Shown: positions 9,266-19,256 of the stretch, one piece after another | Layout: the number at the start of each line of letters is the position of its first letter | Numbering within the stretch: position 1 is the first letter of the stretch | From: Staphylococcus warneri | GTDB lineage: Bacteria > Bacillota > Bacilli > Staphylococcales > Staphylococcaceae | NCBI RefSeq assembly: GCF_900636385.1 | Contig: NZ_LR134269.1 | Location: forward strand, 1,984,001 to 2,048,000 | Length of the DNA stretch: 64,000 nucleotides | Direction of reading: 5' to 3' | Translations under genes and position numbers: made by a program | Notes under the pieces: generated by a model | What the model was told of the DNA's origin: nothing | Seen by the model: only the letters and a program-made list of their open reading frames with translations | The model's database searches: none

Positions 9266-10780
9266 TTATTTCAACAGACCTTCTTTTTCTAAGTAATCTT
9301 TAGCTACTTGATAAGGGTCTTGTTTCTTTACTGTAACTTTATAATTCATTTCTTGCATTTCTTCATCTGAAATCTTGCCAGCTAGTTTATTGAGAGGTTT
9401 CTTCACTTCTGGATGATCCTTGATGAATTTTTCTTTAAACATTGGTGCACCTTGATAAGGTGGGAATACATGTTTATCATCTTTTAATACTACCATATCA
9501 TATTGCTTTAATTCTGCATCTGTAGAATACGCATCAATTAAATTGATGTCCCCTTTTTCAACTGCTGTATAGCGGAGTTTAGGTTCCATGGTTTTCGCAT
9601 TTGAAATATTTAGACCATAAGCCTTTTTAACTGCTTTAAAACCGTCTGGTCGATCATTGAATTCCAATGTAAACCCTGGTTTCAATTTATCTTCTACTTT
9701 AGACAAATCACCAATGGTTTTAATATGATTTTTCTTAGCAAAATCACGTTTAACTGCTAATGCATAAGTATTATTATATTTCATTGGTTTTAACATGGTC
9801 ATATTATATTTTTTCTCTAAACTTTGTTTAGCTTGTTGATATACTTGAGGTTCTTGCTTAGATTTTAAATCTTCTTTTGTTAACTCTCCTAAAACCGTAC
9901 CTGTGAATTCTAAATAACCATCGATATCGTCAGATTTGAGTGCATTAAATAAGAAGGCAGTCTTACCCATTCCATCTTTAACTTCAACAGTATCATCTGT
10001 ATCTTGTTCAATTAAGATTTTATACATATTGGTAATGACAGATGGTTCTGAACCTAATTTACCTGCCAACGTAATTTTATCCCCTTTTTGGGCAAATAAT
10101 GGAACGATAATAGCAATCATAATGATGATTACCATTGTTCCTAACACGATTAATAACTTTTTATATGATAATTTCTCCATAAATCTTAGTACAATATCAA
10201 ATAATATTGCTAATAATGCTGCTGGAATTGCACCAATTAGAATTAATGACGCGTCATTACGATCAATCCCTAGTAAAATTAAATCCCCCAGTCCACCAGC
10301 ACCAATTAATGCTGCTAAAGTTGCAGTACCTATAATGAGTACCATAGCAGTTCTAATACCTGCCATAATTACAGGCATGGCTATAGGTAATTCTACTTTA
10401 GTTAATCGACGTATGGGTTTCATACCAATACCTTTTGCCGCTTCGACTAGTGATGGATCTACCTCTTTTACACCTGTATATGTATTACGTAATATAGGTA
10501 AAAGTGCGTATACAACGAGTGCAATGATTGCTGGTAATCGTCCTATACCAAATAATGGGATCATTAATCCAAGTAATGCTAATGAGGGAATCGTTTGCAG
10601 TATTGCAGCAATATTCATGACAATTTCAGATATTTTCTTCGTTTTGGTTAATAAAATACCAAGTGGTACTGCAATGATTGTTGCTATTAATAAAGCAATA
10701 AATGATATCTGTATATGCTCTATAATCGTTGAGAGTAACTGTCCCTTACGTTCTGCTAGCGTTTGCCAAAATTCATGCAT
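9266..10780 (-). CDS. Osmoprotectant ABC transporter, fused permease and substrate-binding protein
   Basis: A 504-aa fusion of two transporter parts. Residues 1 to about 205 are an OpuCB/OpuBB-like permease with an EAA-type loop (EAAKGIGMKPIRRLTKVELPIAMPVI, seen here in its core) and about six membrane segments. After one more hydrophobic segment (about 208-230), residues 235-504 form a glycine-betaine/choline-type binding domain (KITLAGKLGSEPSVITNMYK; DLIDAYSTDAEL reads NLIDAYSTDAEL here). The binding domain is therefore tethered outside the cell. The gene overlaps the upstream ATPase gene by 8 nt. The substrate is probably a quaternary-amine osmoprotectant; which one cannot be told. Confidence 0.88.
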   Translation of the reverse strand: MHEFWQTLAERKGQLLSTIIEHIQISFIALLIATIIAVPLGILLTKTKKISEIVMNIAAILQTIPSLALLGLMIPLFGIGRLPAIIALVVYALLPILRNTYTGVKEVDPSLVEAAKGIGMKPIRRLTKVELPIAMPVIMAGIRTAMVLIIGTATLAALIGAGGLGDLILLGIDRNDASLILIGAIPAALLAILFDIVLRFMEKLSYKKLLIVLGTMVIIIMIAIIVPLFAQKGDKITLAGKLGSEPSVITNMYKILIEQDTDDTVEVKDGMGKTAFLFNALKSDDIDGYLEFTGTVLGELTKEDLKSKQEPQVYQQAKQSLEKKYNMTMLKPMKYNNTYALAVKRDFAKKNHIKTIGDLSKVEDKLKPGFTLEFNDRPDGFKAVKKAYGLNISNAKTMEPKLRYTAVEKGDINLIDAYSTDAELKQYDMVVLKDDKHVFPPYQGAPMFKEKFIKDHPEVKKPLNKLAGKISDEEMQEMNYKVTVKKQDPYQVAKDYLEKEGLLK

Positions 10781-11738
10781 GGGTGTTATCCCCCTTTATG
10801 CCTGACAAATATTTAAATACATCTTCTCTTCTAATTAATGTCTTATGTTGTGATTGTTCATCAATCATTATGATAGCGTCATGATTGATAAATGTTTGAT
10901 AAATATCATCTATATATCGCTCATTACTTATTTCTGGATAATTTTTCGTAGCTGCAACCTCATCTAATTGACGTTCAATATTTAAGTCTTTCAACATCAC
11001 TCTAGATTCTGATTTCTGTATGTGATTACCCATAAATTGTTTCACAAAATCACTTTGAGGATGTTGTTGAAAACCTGATGGTGTATCAATTTGTTCGACA
11101 TGTCCTTCATTCAATAAGCATATTCGATCTCCCAACTTCATTGCCTCTTGTATATCATGTGTCACAAATACGATGGTTTTTTTAATCTTTGTTTGTAAAT
11201 CAATCAAATCATCTTGAAGTTTTTCTCTACTTATTGGATCTAATGCACTAAATGGTTCATCCATAATAATGACTGGTGGATCTGCTGCTAACGCACGCAC
11301 TACCCCAACACGTTGTCGTTGTCCTCCAGATAGTTCTTCTGGCAACCTATTTTTATAAGTCTCAGGCTCCAATCCGACCATCTCTAATAATTCATCAACT
11401 CTTGCATCAATATCCTTATCTTTCCATTTCTTCATTTGTGGCACTTGCGCTATATTTTCTTTAATCGTCATATGTGGAAATAATGCGATTTGTTGTAGTA
11501 CATACCCAATATCCCATCTCATTTCATAAACTGGATAATCACTGATTGGCTTATTATTAAAATAAATATATCCCTCACTTAGTGGAATTAATCGGTTTAT
11601 CATTTTTAAAGTTGTCGTTTTCCCACAACCTGAAGGGCCTATTAATACGAAAAACTCTCCTTCTTTGATGTTGAAACTAACATCGTCTACTGCAACATGA
11701 TTACCATACCGTTTCGTCACATTCTTAAATTCAATCAC
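10773..11738 (-). CDS. Osmoprotectant ABC transporter ATP-binding protein (OpuCA/OpuBA type)
   Basis: ATPase of a quaternary-amine ABC importer, about 321 aa. The Walker A motif GPSGCGKTT, Q-loop, signature LSGGQRQRVG, Walker B VIIMDEPFSALDP and the switch histidine VTHDIQEA are all present. The C-terminal part after about residue 240 is shorter and less clear than the double CBS domain of classical OpuCA; it may be a degenerate ionic-strength sensing module. I choose the GTG at 11738 because GAAGGTGA lies just upstream; a TTG at 11765 is the longest alternative. It is the first gene of the two-gene operon. Confidence 0.9.
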   Translation of the reverse strand: MIEFKNVTKRYGNHVAVDDVSFNIKEGEFFVLIGPSGCGKTTTLKMINRLIPLSEGYIYFNNKPISDYPVYEMRWDIGYVLQQIALFPHMTIKENIAQVPQMKKWKDKDIDARVDELLEMVGLEPETYKNRLPEELSGGQRQRVGVVRALAADPPVIIMDEPFSALDPISREKLQDDLIDLQTKIKKTIVFVTHDIQEAMKLGDRICLLNEGHVEQIDTPSGFQQHPQSDFVKQFMGNHIQKSESRVMLKDLNIERQLDEVAATKNYPEISNERYIDDIYQTFINHDAIIMIDEQSQHKTLIRREDVFKYLSGIKGDNTHA

Positions 11739-11893
11739 AACTTCACCTTCATTCACTCTAATCAAATAGACATTTTCATCTACTATACCCTGTTTTATGT
11801 TCTAATCACAAATCAAATTAAATAAATCTTTGGATTTTTTAATATTTGTTGCAAAGTGTACTTTCTAATTGCTAAATTGATGTCCTTTTTAAA

Positions 11894-11943
11894 ATGAAAA
11901 ACTCGATGTATGACACATTCATCATGTGACATACATCGAGTTG
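11894..11943 (-). terminator. Terminator after recQ
   Basis: A long hairpin with arms AACTCGATGTATG and CATACATCGAGTT (outer positions 11900 and 11942), with a T run on the minus strand at 11895-11900. Confidence 0.85.
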
Positions 11944-11974
11944 ATATCTCAATTCATTTTATTAATGTTGCTCT

Positions 11975-13753
11975 TTAAATACTTGTCTTATATGACTGTA
12001 TTCTTTCTAAGAATTGTGGGCAATAATGTTTTAATTTATAACTTCCCACACCATCAATATTTATCATGTCTTGTTTAGATTCTGGTTTCCGCTTAGCAAA
12101 TTCTTCTAATGTGTAATCAGAAAAAATACTTACTGGTGCAATACCCAGTTTATCACTCAATTGTTTTCTCACTTTAACCAATTCGCTAAATAAGGCTCTG
12201 TCTACACCTTCTACTGTATTGATAAACACTTTTTCTTTTGATTTTTGTTTAAATGGCGTAGTAAATACTTTTGTATCATCATTTAATAATTTTTTCACTG
12301 ACTTATCACATATAAGTATTTCATCATTTTCATTTAAAAAGCCTTTAAATCTTAACTCATCAATTAAATGACTTAATTCTGAAGTGGTATATGATTTCAT
12401 AATGCCATGAGTAGTCAATTGGTCGTAATCATTATATTTAATGTAATCTGTTGTTTCACCGCGTAATACTTGAATAATGACGCTATAGCTTTCTTGTTGT
12501 CTCATACGTGCGACACAACTAATAATCATCTTAGCTTCTCTCGTCATATCGTAAGTTTTATTCTCTTGTATACAATTACTACACTGTTTACATTCTTCTA
12601 ATTTTTCATTAGGTTCAAAATAATGGACTATCGTTGCTTCAAGACATTTTTTAGTTTTAGTATATTGGAGCATTTTAGTTAGTTTTTCGCCCATTTTTTC
12701 TTTATAATCATCGTCTGCTTGAGATACTGATATAAAATATTCATGAAGTCCTCTATCACGTTCACTGAATAATAAGATACATTCACTTTTCAAGCCATCA
12801 CGACCTGCACGTCCAGCTTCTTGATAATATGATTCTAAATCACCCGGCATATTGTAATGTATAACAAATCTGACATTGGATTTATCTATTCCCATACCGA
12901 AGGCATTCGTCGCAATAACGACATTCACACGATCGTATAGAAAATCGTTTTGAGCAGCTTCTCTTTCCTTATTTGTTAATCCAGCATGATAAATCGTACA
13001 TTTAACCTTATGACTTTCAAGTACCTCTTGTAGCTCTTCAACTTGTTTACGTGTCGAACAATAAATAATACCCGCTTCTTCATCATGTTCAGTGACATAG
13101 TCTACGACAAATTTTTGACGTTGATATGTTGGATTAACTTTAAATATTAAATTTCGACGCTTCGTGCTCGTTTTCACTTCATCGTTGGCCTCAATATTTA
13201 ACTTGTCCATAATATCTTGTTGTACTTCTGCTGTTGCTGTTGCTGTTAATGCCACAATCGCAAAATCTTGTGGCAGAGTGAAAACTTTTTGAATCACATT
13301 TTGATAACTTGGTCTGAAATCATGTCCCCATTTTGAAATACAATGTGCTTCATCAAATGCAACTAATCGTATATTTACTTTTCTTAATTGACTTAAAAAA
13401 TATTGATTTTCAAAACGTTCAGGTGCTACATATAAGAACTGAATATGGCCGCTAATTAAATCTTGCTCAATCTCTTTTTGTTGTTTTTGAGTTAAGCTAC
13501 TATTAATAAATGCAGCATTAATCCCCATTGCTTTCAATTGGTCTACTTGGTCTTTCATTAAAGATATTAATGGACTAATAACAATTGTCGTTCCACCTAA
13601 CATCAATCCAGGTACTTGATAACATATCGATTTACCGCCACCTGTTGGTAACACACCTAGTACATTTCGATGATCTATAATTTTTGAAATGATTTCTTCC
13701 TGACCTGGACGAAACGTATCGTAGCCAAAATAATGCGATAAAGTTTCTTGCAT
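11975..13753 (-). CDS. recQ: RecQ-type ATP-dependent DNA helicase
   Basis: Superfamily 2 3'-5' DNA helicase (592 aa) used in recombination and repair. The Walker A motif is LPTGGGKSICYQ, the DEAH box and aromatic loop are FDEAHCISKWGHDFRPSY, followed by LTATAT and the motif VI segment QEAGRAGRDG. A RecQ zinc-binding segment has cysteines in CLEATIVHYF and CKQCSNC. A winged-helix region and a C-terminal HRDC domain (about 515-592) complete the usual RecQ order. The product is full length. It lies 13 nt downstream of the ABC-F gene on the same strand, so both are probably one transcript. Confidence 0.93.
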   Translation of the reverse strand: MQETLSHYFGYDTFRPGQEEIISKIIDHRNVLGVLPTGGGKSICYQVPGLMLGGTTIVISPLISLMKDQVDQLKAMGINAAFINSSLTQKQQKEIEQDLISGHIQFLYVAPERFENQYFLSQLRKVNIRLVAFDEAHCISKWGHDFRPSYQNVIQKVFTLPQDFAIVALTATATAEVQQDIMDKLNIEANDEVKTSTKRRNLIFKVNPTYQRQKFVVDYVTEHDEEAGIIYCSTRKQVEELQEVLESHKVKCTIYHAGLTNKEREAAQNDFLYDRVNVVIATNAFGMGIDKSNVRFVIHYNMPGDLESYYQEAGRAGRDGLKSECILLFSERDRGLHEYFISVSQADDDYKEKMGEKLTKMLQYTKTKKCLEATIVHYFEPNEKLEECKQCSNCIQENKTYDMTREAKMIISCVARMRQQESYSVIIQVLRGETTDYIKYNDYDQLTTHGIMKSYTTSELSHLIDELRFKGFLNENDEILICDKSVKKLLNDDTKVFTTPFKQKSKEKVFINTVEGVDRALFSELVKVRKQLSDKLGIAPVSIFSDYTLEEFAKRKPESKQDMINIDGVGSYKLKHYCPQFLERIQSYKTSI

Positions 13754-13766
13754 GATTAAATTCCCC

Positions 13767-15650
13767 TTATTGTTCTTTTAATTCTTCGAGTTCACTCCAT
13801 CTTGTGATGTCAGTATCATATGTTGCCTCAAGTTGTTCTTTTTCTTCATTCAGTGCTTTGATTTTTGCGTAATCTGCACTGGCTTCTACCATTTCTTCGT
13901 CAATTTCAACTAATCTTGTTTCAGTTTGATCAATACGTTCAAGAAGCGCTTCATATTCCCGCTTTTCCTTGTATGATAGTCCCGATTTTTTTCGAGATTG
14001 TGGTTTATGTTTGGTTTGATTAGCACTCTGTTTATCCATAGCAAATTGTTTGTCTTGAGCTTTTTTATAGGCTTCATAGTCTTCAAATGAGCCAATGATT
14101 TTTTCCATTTTGCCATCATGAATATACCAATACTCTTGTGCCACTTTGTTAAGAAAATATCTATCATGGCTAACCGTAATCACTGAACCACCAAATTCAT
14201 CAATATAATCTTCTAAAATGGTTAGTGTTTCGGTATCTAAGTCATTTGTAGGTTCGTCTAATAATAATACATTCGGCTTATGTACTAATAAGCGTAAAAG
14301 ATATAGACGCTTTTGTTCGCCACCTGACAATTTATACACTTTTTTACCATGCGTTGAACTTGGAAATAGAAAGCGCTCGAGCAATTGTGTTACAGATACA
14401 GAAGTACCATCTTTTTCCATAGCAACTTCACTTTCTTCTCGCAGATAATCAATGACTCGGATATCTCTATCTAATGTTTCTTCAGTTTGTTTAAAGTATG
14501 CCACTTTAACGGTCTGCCCTACTTTTAATTGGCCTTCAAACGATTGATCTTCAGATGCTAATATATTTAATAATGTTGTTTTACCCGCTCCATTAGGACC
14601 TACTATACCTATTTTTTGACCACTTTGTATAATCTCAGTAATATTTTCAAATAGTACTTTGTCATTGATTGATTTTGATAAATGATCTAATTCGTACACT
14701 TGTTTACCTAGTCTTGAGTGAGCTAAATTCAACTGTGCTTTATCTTGTTTCGTTTGTTGTTTAACTTCAGATTCTAAGTCGCTAAAGCGATTAATACGTG
14801 CCTGTTGTTTAGTTGTTCTAGCTTTTGCGCCAGCTCTCATCCAAGCTAATTCTTGCTTATATAGTGCCTTTTGCTTTTGTTGTTGCTTCTGTTCGATTTG
14901 TTCATTTTCAGCACGCATAGCTATGTAATCTTCATAATTACCAGGATATGTTTTTAACTTACCTCTATCTAATTCAATAATTCTTGAAGATACTTCGTTT
15001 AAAAAGTAACGGTCATGTGTTACAAATAAAACAGTATAAGGATATTGCTTTACGTAATTAATTAACCAGTTTATCGACTCAAAATCTAAATGGTTTGTCG
15101 GCTCGTCTAACAATAATAAATCGGGTTGTTCTATTAATGTCTTCGCTAAAACAACACGCTTTTGTTGACCACCTGATAATGCCTTCACTAATTTATTTGT
15201 ATCATTAATGCCTAATTTAGAAAGTATGGTCTTGATTTCGGCATTATAATCCCATGCCTCTTTACGATCCATCATTTCTTGAGCTTCCATCATAATTTGA
15301 AATTGCTTGTCGCTTTGATTGATAGCATATTGATTTACAGCTTGTTCATAATCTTTAATCACCTTTAATGTAGGTGTATCAGAACTAAGTACTGCCTCAA
15401 ACACTGTCATATCTCCATCAAGATCATGTTTCTGCGATGAATAACGTATTCGATAATTATTTGGATGTGTGATATCAGCCGTGAAGTCTTCGTCTATATT
15501 ACCTATGACTTTCAGCAATGTACTCTTACCTGTACCATTAATCCCTACTAGCCCAATTTTTTCGTGTTCAGATATAGATAAATTTAAGTCATCGAATATC
15601 ACTTTATCTGCATAGGATTTATTTAAATGTTCAATTTTATATGCTTCCAT
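13767..15650 (-). CDS. ABC-F ATPase, Uup-like
   Basis: Soluble protein of 627 aa with two ABC domains and no membrane segments. Walker A motifs are GINGTGKST and GPNGAGKTT; signature motifs are LSGGQQKRV and LSGGEQKRL; both Walker B motifs read LLLDEPTN. The linker between the domains is basic and helical (KARTTKQQARINRF). The C-terminal ~90 residues form a coiled coil like the Uup DNA/ribosome-binding tail. ABC-F proteins act on ribosomes or, for Uup, in DNA-related processes; the exact role is not deducible. The start is the ATG at 15650, with AAGGAAG upstream; longer frames upstream run into the promoter region. Confidence 0.88.
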   Translation of the reverse strand: MEAYKIEHLNKSYADKVIFDDLNLSISEHEKIGLVGINGTGKSTLLKVIGNIDEDFTADITHPNNYRIRYSSQKHDLDGDMTVFEAVLSSDTPTLKVIKDYEQAVNQYAINQSDKQFQIMMEAQEMMDRKEAWDYNAEIKTILSKLGINDTNKLVKALSGGQQKRVVLAKTLIEQPDLLLLDEPTNHLDFESINWLINYVKQYPYTVLFVTHDRYFLNEVSSRIIELDRGKLKTYPGNYEDYIAMRAENEQIEQKQQQKQKALYKQELAWMRAGAKARTTKQQARINRFSDLESEVKQQTKQDKAQLNLAHSRLGKQVYELDHLSKSINDKVLFENITEIIQSGQKIGIVGPNGAGKTTLLNILASEDQSFEGQLKVGQTVKVAYFKQTEETLDRDIRVIDYLREESEVAMEKDGTSVSVTQLLERFLFPSSTHGKKVYKLSGGEQKRLYLLRLLVHKPNVLLLDEPTNDLDTETLTILEDYIDEFGGSVITVSHDRYFLNKVAQEYWYIHDGKMEKIIGSFEDYEAYKKAQDKQFAMDKQSANQTKHKPQSRKKSGLSYKEKREYEALLERIDQTETRLVEIDEEMVEASADYAKIKALNEEKEQLEATYDTDITRWSELEELKEQ

Positions 15651-15691
15651 GCTTATCTTCCTTTTACTATCGAATTTTCTATATAATTTTG

Positions 15692-15739
15692 TTAAGCTTA
15701 AATCAGTTCTATATATTATACACCTTTTTAAGCTTAAAT
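15692..15739. promoter_or_regulatory. Divergent promoter region with repeated TTAAGCTTAAAT
   Basis: A 12-bp sequence containing the palindrome TTAAGCTTAA occurs at 15692-15703 and again at 15728-15739, 36 bp apart. A plus-strand promoter TTGTTA (15689-15694), N17, TATATT (15712-15717) lies between and overlaps the first copy. The repeats could be an operator for the ZIP transporter gene or for the divergent ABC-F/recQ unit. The binding protein is unknown; this is not a Zur consensus that I recognise. Confidence 0.45.
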
Positions 15740-15758
15740 GATACAAGGAGACCTAGTT

Positions 15759-16574
15759 ATGGCAGAATTCTTCGAAAATTTGCCTCCTCATTTTCAAGCT
15801 TTAATTGCAGGAATCATTACATGGTTATTAACAGCACTTGGTGCAGCTTCTGTCTTTATTTTTAAATCTGTTAATGATAAAGTGTTGAACTCGATGCAAG
15901 GGTTTGCTGCAGGTATTATGATTGCCGCAAGTTTCTGGTCTCTGTTACAACCCTCAATTGAATTTAGTAAAGATTCAGCAATGCCTTGGTTACCAGCTGC
16001 GATCGGATTCTTATTTGGTGGTTTCTTTATTCGCGGACTAGATTTTGTTATACCACATATGCACCGAAATGCGAAAGATGAAAATCAACAACAAGAAGGC
16101 ATTGACACATCTCTAAGTAAAAATGCTTTACTTGTTCTTGCGATTACATTGCATAATATACCAGAAGGTTTATCAATTGGTGTTGCCTTTGGCGGCGTTG
16201 TATCAGGCAATGGTACTGCCACATTTTTAGGGGCAATTGGTTTAGCAATCGGTATAGGTATTCAAAACATTCCAGAAGGTGCAGCATTATCTATGCCAAT
16301 AAAAGCAGCCGGTGCATCTAGTTGGAAAGCTTTTAACTATGGACAGGCTTCAGCTATTGTAGAACCCATATTTGCTATGCTTGGTGCAGGTGCAGTACTA
16401 GTTATTACACCGATGTTACCGTACGCGCTTGCCTTTGCTGCAGGTGCAATGATATTTGTAGTAGTAGAAGAGTTGATTCCAGATTCTCAATCAGGTAATA
16501 ATACAGACTTAGCTACGCTAAGCTTAATGCTTGGTTTTGCTATTATGATGGTATTAGACGTTGCATTAGGTTAA
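15759..16574 (+). CDS. ZIP-family divalent metal transporter
   Basis: Membrane protein of 271 aa with eight predicted helices, probably importing zinc or another divalent metal. The two signature helices are visible: LHNIPEGLSIGVAFGG (helix IV, metal-binding His, Asn, Glu) and IGIQNIPEGAALSMP (helix V). A cytoplasmic loop contains HMHRNAKDENQQQEG. The start is the ATG at 15759, 8 nt after AAGGAG; the ATG at 15738 lies before the ribosome binding site. The gene faces ltaS and ends at its own terminator. The metal specificity is inferred from the family. Confidence 0.88.
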   Translation: MAEFFENLPPHFQALIAGIITWLLTALGAASVFIFKSVNDKVLNSMQGFAAGIMIAASFWSLLQPSIEFSKDSAMPWLPAAIGFLFGGFFIRGLDFVIPHMHRNAKDENQQQEGIDTSLSKNALLVLAITLHNIPEGLSIGVAFGGVVSGNGTATFLGAIGLAIGIGIQNIPEGAALSMPIKAAGASSWKAFNYGQASAIVEPIFAMLGAGAVLVITPMLPYALAFAAGAMIFVVVEELIPDSQSGNNTDLATLSLMLGFAIMMVLDVALG

Positions 16575-16654
16575 TCTAGTATTTTTATTAAGATGTAATT
16601 TCCATATAATTTCCTAAAATTAAAGTTTGACTACAAAGGCAGATAGAATAATAA

Positions 16655-16692
16655 AGAGGAGTGGGCGTTCAATAGAACCCCCACTCCTTTTA
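16655..16692 (+). terminator. Terminator after the ZIP gene
   Basis: AGGAGTGGG and CCCACTCCT form a GC-rich stem (16657-16665 with 16680-16688), followed by a T run. Confidence 0.85.
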
Positions 16693-16716
16693 TATATCGT
16701 ATTAAAAAGACAAATC

Positions 16717-16752
16717 AAAACCGAATTGAGCGCTCATGCTCAATTCGGTTTT
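16717..16752. terminator. Bidirectional terminator next to ltaS
   Basis: AAAACCGAATTGAG (16717-16730) and CTCAATTCGGTTTT (16739-16752) form a perfect 14-bp stem with an 8-nt loop. T residues on both sides suit ltaS on the minus strand, with back-up for the plus strand. Confidence 0.9.
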
Positions 16753-16758
16753 ATTGAA

Positions 16759-18699
16759 TTATTTTTTCTCGTTACCTTTTGGTCCTGTTTTATATTCATA
16801 CTTCGATGGATCTACTTTTTTGAAATCAGGATTTTTATAGAATCTGAATAAGTCACCGTTAAGTAAACTATCATTCATTTCTAAATCTTTTTCAACTTGT
16901 TTTTGATTTTTCTCGAAGTCTTTTGGTTTTTTAGTTAGTAATTCATTATCTTTATTAGAATATAACTTACCGTTAACATATTTGTAGTCTTTAGTGATAA
17001 AGTCACCATTTCTAAATGGTACTACATCGTTATGTTGTTTAGAGAATAAATCAGTACCAAACATGATATAGTTTTTAGTATCGATACCAACTAAATGTAA
17101 AATCGTTGGCATAACATCCATTTGTCCAGCGTACTCTTTATTTATGCCACCTGATTTGCCTGGTATTTTAATCCAGAAACCAGTACGGTTTAAATCAGTG
17201 AATTTCGCTGGCGTGATCTTTTCACCTAATAATTTTTCCATCGCATTATTATGGTTTTCAGAGATACCATAGTGGTCACCATAAATCATGATAACAGAAT
17301 CATCATATAAACCTTTTTTCTTAAGGTCAGTAACATATTCTTCAAGCGCTTGGTCTAAATAATGTGCTGTTTGAATGTATCCGTCAACTGTAGAGTCACC
17401 TGTGTTTGGCTTATCAATTGATGCATCCTTCTCATCTAAAGTGAATGGATAATGGTTAGTCAATGTAATAAGGTGAGAATAGAACGGTTTCTTCATTTTA
17501 GCTTGATAGTCCGCTGAATCTTTGAAGAATATTTTATCTTTTAATCCTAAGTTAACTACATTATCATCTGACATATCATAATACGTAGCATCATAGAACT
17601 TATCTATACCAAAGTGTTTATAAATTTGGTCTCTGTTCCAGAACGTTTTATAGTCACCATGCATGACATTTGAATTATAACCTTGCTTTTGGTCTAAAAT
17701 TGCAGGTAGTGATTCATATGTGTTGTCACCTTTTAATGAATATGCAGAACCTTGTGGTAATCCATATATACTGTTATCCATTGTCAATTCGGCATCTGAT
17801 GTCTTACCTTGACCAGTTTGATGGAAGAAGTTAGGGAAGTAAGTGTAATCTTCTTTACCACTTGATAGTTTGTTCAAGAATGGTGTTACTTCCTTACCAT
17901 TAACTTTCTTGTTAATTAAGAAAGTTTGGAAACTCTCTAAATGGATTTTAATAATATTTTTCTTCTTAGCCGCACCATAATATTCTGGGTTAGGTTCAGT
18001 ACGCTTTTGTTTTGTATAATTAAGTACTTTAGTTAAGTCATCTTCTGATGCTAAAGCCTTTTGTTGATTGTTTTCGATCGTTTTTACACCATCATATACT
18101 GTAAAGTTAAATGGTCCTAAATATTTAACTAAGTATTTATGGTCGAATGTACGAGTTAATAACTCTGGACGGTCAGTTTCAGCAAAAGCTAAGTTTAAGA
18201 AGAATAACGCAACTGATACAGCCATGACGACTGGAACAAATTTCTTACTAAATGCTTTTGTACTTAACCACTGACGTTTAAAGATTAGAATAAACAGGTA
18301 GATAATCGTATCGATAAAGTACACAAAGTCGTACCACTTAAATGAAGCACCTAATGCGCCACCCATAGATTCTACATTCCCTGCTTGATTCAAAGTACTA
18401 AACGTTAAAAAATCAGAGAAGAATCTGAAGTATACAACGTTGGCATACAGTAAAAATGTTAATAAGAATCCTCCAACAAAAATGAACCAGAAAGCCTTTT
18501 TACCTTTGAAGAATAGGAACACACTTAGTACTAGTGCGATTAAACTGTATGGATTCATCAGTAATATTAAGTTTTGTACTAATCCTTTAACACCTAAAGA
18601 AAAATCAACATAATATGAAAAATATGTCTTTAGCGTGATCGTAAATACGGTCATCAGGAAAAACGCAAAAAGACTTATCTTCTTTTTGTGAGAACTCAT
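16759..18699 (-). CDS. ltaS: Lipoteichoic acid synthase
   Basis: Polymerises the glycerol-phosphate chain of lipoteichoic acid from phosphatidylglycerol at the outer face of the membrane. The 646-aa protein has five N-terminal membrane helices (to about residue 180) and an extracellular sulfatase-fold domain. The catalytic threonine lies in GQGKTSDAE (about residue 300); metal ligands are near HLESFQ and in [14 protein letters not shown] followed by SEDDL near residue 217 matches the cleavage site that releases the enzymatic domain in S. aureus. The length equals the S. aureus protein. It is monocistronic and convergent with the ZIP gene. Confidence 0.97.
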   Translation of the reverse strand: MSSHKKKISLFAFFLMTVFTITLKTYFSYYVDFSLGVKGLVQNLILLMNPYSLIALVLSVFLFFKGKKAFWFIFVGGFLLTFLLYANVVYFRFFSDFLTFSTLNQAGNVESMGGALGASFKWYDFVYFIDTIIYLFILIFKRQWLSTKAFSKKFVPVVMAVSVALFFLNLAFAETDRPELLTRTFDHKYLVKYLGPFNFTVYDGVKTIENNQQKALASEDDLTKVLNYTKQKRTEPNPEYYGAAKKKNIIKIHLESFQTFLINKKVNGKEVTPFLNKLSSGKEDYTYFPNFFHQTGQGKTSDAELTMDNSIYGLPQGSAYSLKGDNTYESLPAILDQKQGYNSNVMHGDYKTFWNRDQIYKHFGIDKFYDATYYDMSDDNVVNLGLKDKIFFKDSADYQAKMKKPFYSHLITLTNHYPFTLDEKDASIDKPNTGDSTVDGYIQTAHYLDQALEEYVTDLKKKGLYDDSVIMIYGDHYGISENHNNAMEKLLGEKITPAKFTDLNRTGFWIKIPGKSGGINKEYAGQMDVMPTILHLVGIDTKNYIMFGTDLFSKQHNDVVPFRNGDFITKDYKYVNGKLYSNKDNELLTKKPKDFEKNQKQVEKDLEMNDSLLNGDLFRFYKNPDFKKVDPSKYEYKTGPKGNEKK

Positions 18700-19256
18700 G
18701 TTTGTTTCCTCCGTTTATTGTTAATAAACCACAAGAACCTTATCAATAACGAATTAAACGTAATTAGGCAATAGTAATTTGTCTTAAAACAACACCAGTA
18801 AGCTTTATTCCTCTTTAACAATAACTACGTTTAACATATAAACGCATTGCTTACTTTACTACGTCGAAATAAAACAAGTTATTTCCATTTTTATTTTAAT
18901 CCATTCCAATGTTGGTCTGCATGATTTAACACAATATATAATTTTTAAAATTCACTAAACATTTCATTTTGACGTTAAAAATAGCTAGTAGATTGGTCCA
19001 ATAACTAGCTAATGTATTGTTGATGTTAATTTTTTATTAAGAAAATATGATGAATGTAATCATATTGTAACAAAATACATAGTTCAATATATTAATATAA
19101 AGGAAGCAACCTTAAATATCAAGTAAAAACACACTTTTCAACATATAAACTATGATTTAAAGTTATACCTTCTTTAATGTATCTATATATTATATAGACT
19201 TATATTGATTAAGCCATCCGTCTTAAGTACGAGCTTCCACCTTGCATTAATAGTGC
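18700..19256. other. ltaS upstream region with a terminator-like hairpin
   Basis: 557 bases without a gene. A hairpin with arms TAGCTAGT (18982-18989) and ACTAGCTA (19004-19011), enclosing ATTGGTCCAAT, is followed by TTTTTA on the minus strand. It looks like an intrinsic terminator, yet it lies about 245 nt past the stop of the upstream gene at 19257. The remainder should hold the ltaS promoter; I cannot assign it with confidence. Confidence 0.5.

Noticed and set aside
9936..10805. Long open frame of 289 codons on the plus strand
   Set aside because: It lies antisense to the fused permease/binding-protein gene, which has clear family motifs. The composition is that of a reverse-frame shadow and there is no ribosome binding site.
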